DNA from: Sipunculus nudus
Taxonomy: Eukaryota; Annelida; Sipuncula; Golfingiida; Sipunculidae
Assembly (NCBI GenBank): GCA_026874595.1
Contig: CM049318.1
Span: 55,261,250 to 55,325,249, forward strand
Length of the DNA stretch: 64,000 bases
Reading direction: 5' to 3'
The notes below the pieces were generated by a model. It was not told the DNA's origin. It saw nothing but the letters and a program-made list of their open reading frames with translations, and made no database searches. Of this stretch, positions 54,301-63,300 are shown in pieces. Positions within the stretch are counted from its first letter, which is position 1, and each line of letters starts with the position of its first letter. A program made the position numbers and the translations under genes.

Positions 54301-57300
54301 AATTTGCGTGAAGTTCGAATCAGCCACGAGGGCATGAAGCTCAGAACGGCGACCTGCCGAGGCAAGAGCTAGGAGGAAAACCGTTTTCCGAGACAAATGT
54401 AGAAGATGGGCCAAACGCAACAGCTCATAAGGGGGTTCCCGGAGGTGACGTAAGACGACGCCCAGGCGCCAGGAAGGCGCAACATACTGAGGACGAGACG
54501 CACCGGCCTGAACCCCCTTGAGAAAGTCCGACACCAACGGGTGATGAAGGACACGATCGTGACCCAGCGGACGGAGCACCGACAGCAGGGCGGCGCGATA
54601 GCCACGCAGAGAGGGATAGGATAAATGTGTATCCTGCAGGAAGAACACGAAAAAATCCAAAACAGCCGCAAGCAACGGATCTAAAGGGGAGATTCCGTGG
54701 GAAGACACCCACTCCGTGAAGAGACGCCACCGGGAGTCATAGATGCGGTCCGAAGAACTTGAAATGCCCTGATCCATGAGGTGTCCGATGAGAGCATGCA
54801 TGCGCATAGAGGGCACAACCGAAACGGGCGACGCGCTCGAGGGAACGATGGGGCGCGGTAGTATAAGTGGGGGGCGAGAGAGAAGCGAGCGCCACAGAGG
54901 AAACCATGAAGCCGCAGGTTGAAACGGAAGGAGGAGAAGCAGGGTAGTCCGGTCCGCGCGGGACAAGCGGAGAAGGACACGGCGGATGAGAGGAGGCGCC
55001 GGAGACGCAAAGAGAAACAGGTGAGACCACCCGGACGGCGGCGTGTCGGGGAGACGGTCACGAGGGTGACGTAGACGCGTCTCGGAAGGCACGAGAACGG
55101 GGGGGGGGGACGGAAAATCGAACAGATCGAATTCCGGCCGCCCCAGGCGAGCGAAAACACTCCGAATAACCGGGAGCGGAAGGAGCGGCGGGGAAGGAAG
55201 AGACGCCGGATGACGGGAAAGGGCGTCCGCTAGGATGTTGGACACGCCCGGAAGATGGGATGCACGAACTGATGCCTGGAGAGAGAGGCATAGATCGAAC
55301 AAAAGGTAAGTCTCCTGCATGAGCGAGGGAGACCGAGAACCGCCCGGCATGTTGATATATGCCACAACTGTGGGATTGTCGGTCTGGATGAGAATGTGAC
55401 GTCTGATCAAGCAGGGAGACCAGTGGGAGATCGCGCGACGGACGGCACGCAGTTCGAGGATAATGATATGGAGCAGACGGTCCGACGGGGACCATATCCC
55501 GGAAGCGCGAAGATCGGCGAGATGGGCCCCCCAACCGAGGAGAGACGCATCGGTATAGATGGTGCAATCGACACCCCTGGAAAAAGGAACGCCGCGCAGG
55601 AGAAAGGAAAGGTCCAACCAGGGATGAAGGGACCGCCAGCTGCTCCGAAACGGGAGGATCGGAGGACGAACCGAGGGTAACCCGAGAAGGCCGTGACGGC
55701 GCAAGATAGACGGAAACGGACGGAGGTACAGTCGGCCGAACAGGATGAAAGACGCGGCCCAGTTGAGAGCACCGTGGAGAGAAGCCGCTGTGCGCGAGTC
55801 TACACGGCGCCGCGGGAGAAAGGAACAAATTAGGCGGCGGAGCGGGAGAGCAAAATCGCGCGGGAGTGACGCTGTGCCGGACGCAAAATCGAGCGGGACA
55901 CCCAGAAATTGGAGGGACTGGGTTGGAGGGAGAAGAGATTTCTCCGCATTGACCAGGAAGCTGAGGTTCCGAAGTAAGTTGAGAACCTGGGAGCGATGCG
56001 ACAGTAAGAGGGAGCGATCGGCCGCATGGACCAGCCAATCGTCCAGATAAGGGAGCACAGAAATGCCCTGTGAATGGAGATAACTCGGGACCGTGTGAAC
56101 AAGGATGGTAAATTCCAGGGGGCCACGTGGATCCCGAACGGATGGACCCGGAATGGAAACGTTAAATTAGGCATCCGTAAGGTCTATATGTGAACGCCTA
56201 ATCCATCCGCCGAACAATGCGGAGGACAGCATGGATAATGACAATCCAAAACGGGGCGGACGGATGAACGAGTTGAGGCGCTTCAGGTCTATGATCGGGC
56301 GCCAACGGCCGTGCGGGTCGGGAACAAGAAAAGGCGAGAGTAAAACCCCACGGGGGATGGGGAAACCTTGAATTTGCCCGATTGTCTAACATAGATTGAA
56401 GGGCCTCCGCCAAGCGAGCCGTTTTGCCGGATCGGACGGAGGGGGAGTGTGCTAAACATAAGACGGAACCCGAACGGTAGGGCGCCGAGAATTAACCGCA
56501 GTGAGGTGAAAACCCGCCCACGCGGGAAAACGGTCCCTGAGCCGAGTGCCGACCGGAGCTAGAGAGTCATTTCTTGGTCGAACCTCGTTGGGAGTAGCGA
56601 CCACGAAAAGGCGGAGAACGGCTTGAATGTCCTGAAGGACGTGAAGAGGTAGCAGATGAGCGACGCGGCTGAGCGAAAGCCGCAACCGGAGGCCGAAGGC
56701 GGGGAACGCGGAAGGAAGGCCGAGGCACAAGGGAGGTCGAGCGGAGGCGGGCCTGACGATCCGAGCACGCCAAGGCGTGGTCAAAGAGAGGCCGTAATTG
56801 GCCGCCAAACAGCAGGGAACCGGTAAAGGCGGAGAAGAAAGCTCGGTTAACTCCGCGTGAGAAGCCGCGGCCGGAAGTGCATAAATGACTGAATGCATGC
56901 CGGGCGGCTTAACAAGAGGCAATTTACAACCGGGCGCCAACGACCTGAATTTAACACAGCGCCAGTATGGGCAGAAGCCTGCCATAAGTCGTGGAGAGTG
57001 AGCGTGTCCGGAAACGGGGAGCAAGCAAGTGACAGCCTGCAAGTCGTAAACCATACCGGCCGCTTGCCGGCCGAGCCCCTCCAGATCCGACAGGTGACGA
57101 TCGGAAAACTGGACAGAGGATGGAATTAAAGACTGACTGTCCGCAAATGACTGTGCCAGGCCGGACACGAGGCGCAGCGGAGCAGACTGAACATCCGGGA
57201 GCTCCGGAGAAGGGAGCAAGCGAAAGAACAGGTAGCCCGGTAGCCCGGTACCCAAGGGAACTCCCGAGGGTACCGGGGGACCAAGGTGTATCCGAAACCC

Positions 57301-60300
57301 GGCGGAAGCGAGCCCCAGTAGAGCGAGACCCCAAGACCACCGCGGGGCGCCCACGGAAGAGATCCCCCGTGCGGTCAGTAAAAACCAGACACACGGCGGG
57401 CGCTGCGGAGGGCGAAGGAAGGGGCCAGGATTCAAAGAAGAACCGGCCGCCGACACCGAGGAAGTCCGAGGTTGTACCTACGGAACTTCGGACCACTAGG
57501 GTTAGCCTCCTGCGTGGAGGTAGCCTCCAGGTCCATAAGCGCAGATTTGCGCGGACGCCAAGCCTGGCGGCGCAGCGCGAACGCCGACCACTGGTCTGGT
57601 GCCAGGGCGGGATCAGCTGACTGAGCAGAATTTCGCGGACGCCAAGCCTGGCGACGCAGCGCGAACGCCGACCACTGGTCTGGGGCCAGGGCGGGATCGG
57701 CTGACTGAGCAGTCGGGGACCCTGGAGAACCCCGTGTAGGGGGGCCAGAGAGACCCGCTGAGCCGGAGCCACGGGAGGCTGGAAACAGGAAGCCGGGGAA
57801 CGAGCAGCAGCAGGAACCATCCGGGAAGGTACAGGAACCGGAGCCGCAGGCCACACAGCAGATGGTAACTATAAAAAGAGCCGGCCGGCCGGTAAGTAAT
57901 GACGGCAGACGGAGGAACCGGAGGCGAGGCCGGCAGCCCCGAATGGAGGCAGTAGGGACCGACGCACTTACCTGCACACCAGGAAGGTCCGGGCGATCCA
58001 GGGGGACGGCTCCAGCCGGCCCCGGGGATAATGAAGGAATCCGGCGAGGAGCCGGTGACGAGAACGGCCAGGGAGAAAGTACCGGGGCGCCGGCGAGGGC
58101 GCCGGGCGGACTGAATCGGGTCTAGACGAATGGTCGAGATGCGACATAAGTGATTAACTAACCTGGGACAATAAATGTAATATGGAATAGGCAGATGTGC
58201 TGGCAGAACGGGAGGCCGCGGGAACGGGGAAAGAAGTCCGTTTCCGTGAATGAGAATTCAACGATTTAACTGTCGAAACCACTGGAGAGGTGACAGGACC
58301 GGCGGGAACGGATGGTGAACGCAGCACGGCCGTGGTGCGGTCAACCAGGGTAGGCCCCCCCCCCACCCCCGCGGAGACAACCACGGGGCCAGACAATGGA
58401 ATACAGGAGGGGAACCCCCAAGTACCGGGGAATGAGCCCAATCCTGGAAAGGGCCCACTGGTCAGACGTCCAAGTCTGGCAGTGAAAACAAGATAAGCCG
58501 GAACACGGCAGGAGTCATTGTTGGAGCGGCAACGAAAACAAGGGTGGTGGGAGTCCCAACCGGGATTAAAGAACCACAAGAGCCACAAGAAGTGGGGTTC
58601 TCCAGGGCGGGCAAGGGAAAAGAAGACAACTTACAGTTCAGTTGGCAAACTCATTAGTACAAACCCAACAGTGGACGAATCTCGCAGAGCGGGATCACAC
58701 GTCCATCATGGCGAACGCCAGAAGAAAATGTGATTATGGGTAACAGAAGTGTGACCTAGATACATGGGAACGAGGTGGGATGGGCGATAATAGGCCCAAT
58801 AAGGGAAAATTTTCGGTTGGCTTACTCTGGCGTATAAACTTTAACAGAGAAAATTCTCATTAATACAGAAACAGCTCACAATTATGTTTACGTAATAAAA
58901 CATTAATACAATAGAACCTTTCTGAAAGACCACCTATCAAATAAGACCAACTGTGAATCAAGACCACTTCAGGCCAGTACCACCAGTGCATGGTCTTATT
59001 AAACAGGTTTCCCTGCATCTGCAAGTTTTAGAAAAGGTGACAAATCTTGTCTTGTCTTGCTGAAGAATATTTTTTAACAACCAAAGTTTACCTGAAAAAT
59101 CTCTCCAAGACACGATCTGCCTGCATGCTCATGTAGTTGATGGAGTTCTCAAATTCACCCAGCTCATAGCATTTTCTGAAAGAAAAAAAAAAGAAAAATA
59201 ATGACAAACAGATTTACTCATGTGTATACCATAAAAAATATGGGCACTCTTTACTACTTCATTGTATGCAATAAAATCTGTGCATTATTCAATGCTGAAA
59301 TATATACCATAAACTATCTGCATTATATCACATGATCCCTCCATTTTATAGAGTGAAAGCATTAACTTTTGGCTCCAAGGGAAATCTAGGAATTTCTTTT
59401 CAGAAGCAAATCGAGGGGGTACAAATCCCCCCCCCCCATTTTTATCTGCCACAACCTTTTTTCAAGGGTTTCAGACAAAATTTTGTGGCCTCCGCCCCCT
59501 TTTCTGGGCCTGGGGACCCTTTATTTAGGGTTTTCATTAGTCCTCCTGGGTTGTACCCCCCCTCCCCCTTTTCCTAAAACCTGGATCCACCCCTGCTTTT
59601 CCCCCAAATTCATATATTCATGATGAGTTCCTATTGCAAAATTTAAAATGAGCTGAGTGACCACATATTGTACCATAACTTCCCTCCCTGGTTTCTGTGT
59701 AGGTTATACCATTTAGTCCTTTATTGAATATGATCCTACAGCAGTATTCCACAGCTTATTATTTTGTTTACAATAATTACAGAACACATTTACACATTTA
59801 CACACTTACTCTGTATTGTCTGGGAGGAAGTTCAATTTTGTCAGTTCTTGGCACAATCTGTAAAAGATACAAAATCAAGTCAAAACACCATATTATCTGT
59901 CTTGCATGTCCAAGTACACACTGTTACTCCAACAACAAATCTTTTAAGGTTATTTTCATTTATTTCTTGCTACTGGAAATGTACATGTGATCATAGTTCC
60001 AGAAATAATTAGGAATTTCAAATGAAAAAGAGCTCTCTTAAAAATACTTTAAATCTCAAGAAAATAAAATTGGAAATCACGGAAGAGAATTACATTTACA
60101 AAGAGAGTATATTATATCAAACAAATTTGTGCCCTTTAAAATATTTTACTGTTCTGTATTACGCAGGCAAAATAGATGAATGTAATAATATTATATTTAT
60201 AAACAGATATATTATTATTATATAATACATATTATTATCTTATATATTTTATGAATGTAAATTAACCACAAAAATATAATATCTGAAACCTGAGATTTTT

Positions 60301-63300
60301 TTTGGTATAAAACCAATCATATATAACATTCATAAATATAAACCATGCAGACAGGTTTTTCTTCAACATCACTGACTATGATGGACATACCTTAACACCT
60401 GAAGAAGAGAAGCCCCAAACGCAGGCACTAAATGCAGCAGTGAGTGAGTGACATCATGGCGTATGTGTGCAAAGTCAGCAAAGTGGATGTTTTCCCGCCA
60501 CCTGGTGAACATTTTGCGCACTAGGAAGTTTTTGAAGAATGGGATGGCTGACGTAGCCTTGTACAGGACAGCCTCTTTCTGCCATGCTGCCAGTGACTGG
60601 TTCTCTGCTGGCTGGTCTGGCAGTACGTGAAGAACTCCAAATGTTGAGAAAACAAAGTGCTCTGAGTTCACCTGAAAATTACAGACATTGGTCATAAATC
60701 CTGTTATGAACCACTATATTTTTTTAAAATATTTACTCATTTGAGCGACGGTAACCCTAGTTTCTTTTTACCTTAACAAACCTTAATATATATAGTTAGT
60801 TCTAATGGGGACATCCTGTGGGATGATTAATAACAATTAATTTTAAACCTTGTGGGAACTCTAATTTTAAATTGATTTATTTTACATGGATTGTACAAAT
60901 ATTTATAATAACTAATGCTAGGTACATTCCATGGCACAGATTGTGGCATTCAGTATTCTCTATATGGTGATATGACAAAACACTCTTGCAATAGTTATTT
61001 TGAAATGGGCAAGACATGGTCAATTGTAATCATGACCTATAAAAGCCAGTGTCAAATTCAATTTTTAGCTTTATCTTACTTTTAGCAGGTTGGTCAAAGA
61101 TCATATAAAGTTAAGTGAAAAAATATTATGGAAACCATTACTAAACACATTATTTATACTAATTTTCTAAGTTTCTAAGAATTTATTCTATGTTATCAAC
61201 TTTGATATTTGAACCAATGAGTAATGCTGATAGTATTCTTTACTACAGTATTCATTAAGATAATGTACCAATCCTGCCATTATATTTACCTTATTTTTCG
61301 GCACCGCCACCAGTTCATATGGTCTGTAGTGTCTGTTAGGAGCCTTATTGAAGTATAAGAACTTGATTTTTCCTGTGTGGTAGCATTTACTGAAGAATTC
61401 TACTGCTTCTCGTCCATTCATAGGGGTCTGAGGCAGGTCCTGTAATAAAACATACAAAATGTGTCCATATAATATATACATTTATACAGGTAGATTGTAG
61501 CAGCAACTGTAACTGCAGAGGTCAGTAGAAATAAGGACACAAACTTTACAACAGCACTTGACCCACTTCATGCTAGAAAATACTGTGGTTGCCTATTTCT
61601 TCAAGAGGATTTCAAATTCACAATATGTGTGAACGAGATATTATTGCAAAAACAATTCTTTTATGAATAAGAGCCCCCCCCCACATTGAAGGGAAGTTAT
61701 CTGACAAAAGACAGATACTGTGGTTGCCGTTTTGTTCACGAGGGTTTCAAACTGGTGACATTTGCAAAATGAGGATTATCATTACAAGGTAAATGCATAA
61801 TGGACATAAGAGAAACTGCAGGTCACATGGTCCTATTCATTCACATTATCTGGGGTCACAAAGCCCTTGACCTGAAACAGGGTAGTGAATGATTTGGCCT
61901 GCTCTGGCTGGCTCTAGCCATTATGCAAGATGGCCTTGAAACCCACATTGTTTGATTCATATGTATGTTTAGCATAATCTCAAACAATAATGACAGTATC
62001 AGTCAAATGTTTTTTAATCTTGGCCATTCAAAGACATGTTGTCAAAATGCTTGTTTGGGACTGCTTGGAGGGGTAATTTTGGCTTCACTGCATTCCGAAC
62101 AGTATTGTATTATAAGAAAATAAAATACCCAACCCCTGATTTTCTTGCCCTTGTTTGACTGTTGAAACAACAAACTCTCAGGTAAAATAAATGTTTAATA
62201 TAATAATGTATGTTTAAAGTTGTACACCAGAGGCCCAGACTTCAGGACTTTTGCGGATGTTATATAAGAAAAATAAATACAGCCACGTTTGCTGCAGGTT
62301 GGATGACACCAGCTTGCAAGCGCAAGGTGACATCTGGTGGCAAACCAAGAAATTAGAATGGAATTTGATGATCTGGTACTCTGAAGAGGGGGTTTGAGTG
62401 AAGTCACACTGACCTCTGCTTCCTCGCTGCACTGTGACATCTCCTCCTCCACCTTTTCTGAGTGTACGGACATCCTGCTGCCGCCGCTAGACCTATGAGT
62501 GGACGGTGCTCCCTCCTCAGCTGGCTGGAAATGATAAACACATATATATGTGGCTGTTTCTAATTTGATAAAAATACAGTAAAACTTTGCAGTAAAGCTT
62601 CAATTTAAGGCAAGTTTGACACAAGCAGGTTTTATATTGTAATAAGTTAACTTCAAGCCTAGCTTGAAACTTCAAGGAAAGTGGGTTATACCATTCTAAG
62701 AGCACTCAATACAAGATCTTACTGTGTACCGTAGATGCATATATGACAGAAATCACATTGCCATGGTATAGATATTCATGATAGGTTCAAATATGAAATC
62801 TTATGTCTTCTCTCATATGAATTAATTCAAAAATAAGTCTCATTTTGATGGGAAAGTCAGATCAGTTAATGTTAAAGAAAACATAGTGAATTCTCATATC
62901 AAAATTTTAAAATATTTGATTTGATATATGATACCAAGTAGCTATAGACCTAAGGATGTGCTAACAGTTTCATTTTTTTTTATTTGTATTAATAAACATG
63001 CAAATATAATGTTTCACACAGCTGTGACAACTGAATAACAAACAATTTTTAAGTGGGATCAAATCTGTTAAAATTTTGCATTACATCCTGAAAGATGAGC
63101 ATCTTTCTATTATAAAGGTCTTCCTTCATGTAATGATTACTGTCACACTTTTTTGTGTTTCCTTACAGCATAATGGTAAAAACTCATATAATTACATAAG
63201 TCCGTTTTAATTAGTAAGATCATTCTTTACATATAAATCATTTTTCAAATATAAATTACATGAGGCTTGATATCAAGTGGAATACTGACCTCCTCAGGAA

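Larger units (their letters stand above)
53273..58900 (-). mobile_element. DIRS-type tyrosine-recombinase retrotransposon (decayed)
   Basis: About 5.6 kb, G+C-rich and CpG-rich unlike the intron. Order on the minus strand: right-hand terminal repeat, gag-like region, RT, RNase H, tyrosine recombinase, internal complementary region, left-hand terminal repeat. Inverted termini with an internal region holding the complement of both outer ends are diagnostic of DIRS-1-like elements, as against the split direct repeats of Ngaro or PAT. There is no target-site duplication beyond a shared AAA. Inactive: frameshifts and stops in gag, RT and recombinase. It sits in the intron between exons w7 and w8 in the same orientation as the gene. 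Confidence 0.92.

Noticed and set aside
55396-57620. Plus-strand open frames within the DIRS region (for example 55396-55680 and 57120-57620)
   Set aside because: They lie antisense to the RT/RNase H and gag-like frames and arise from high G+C content, which reduces stop codons.
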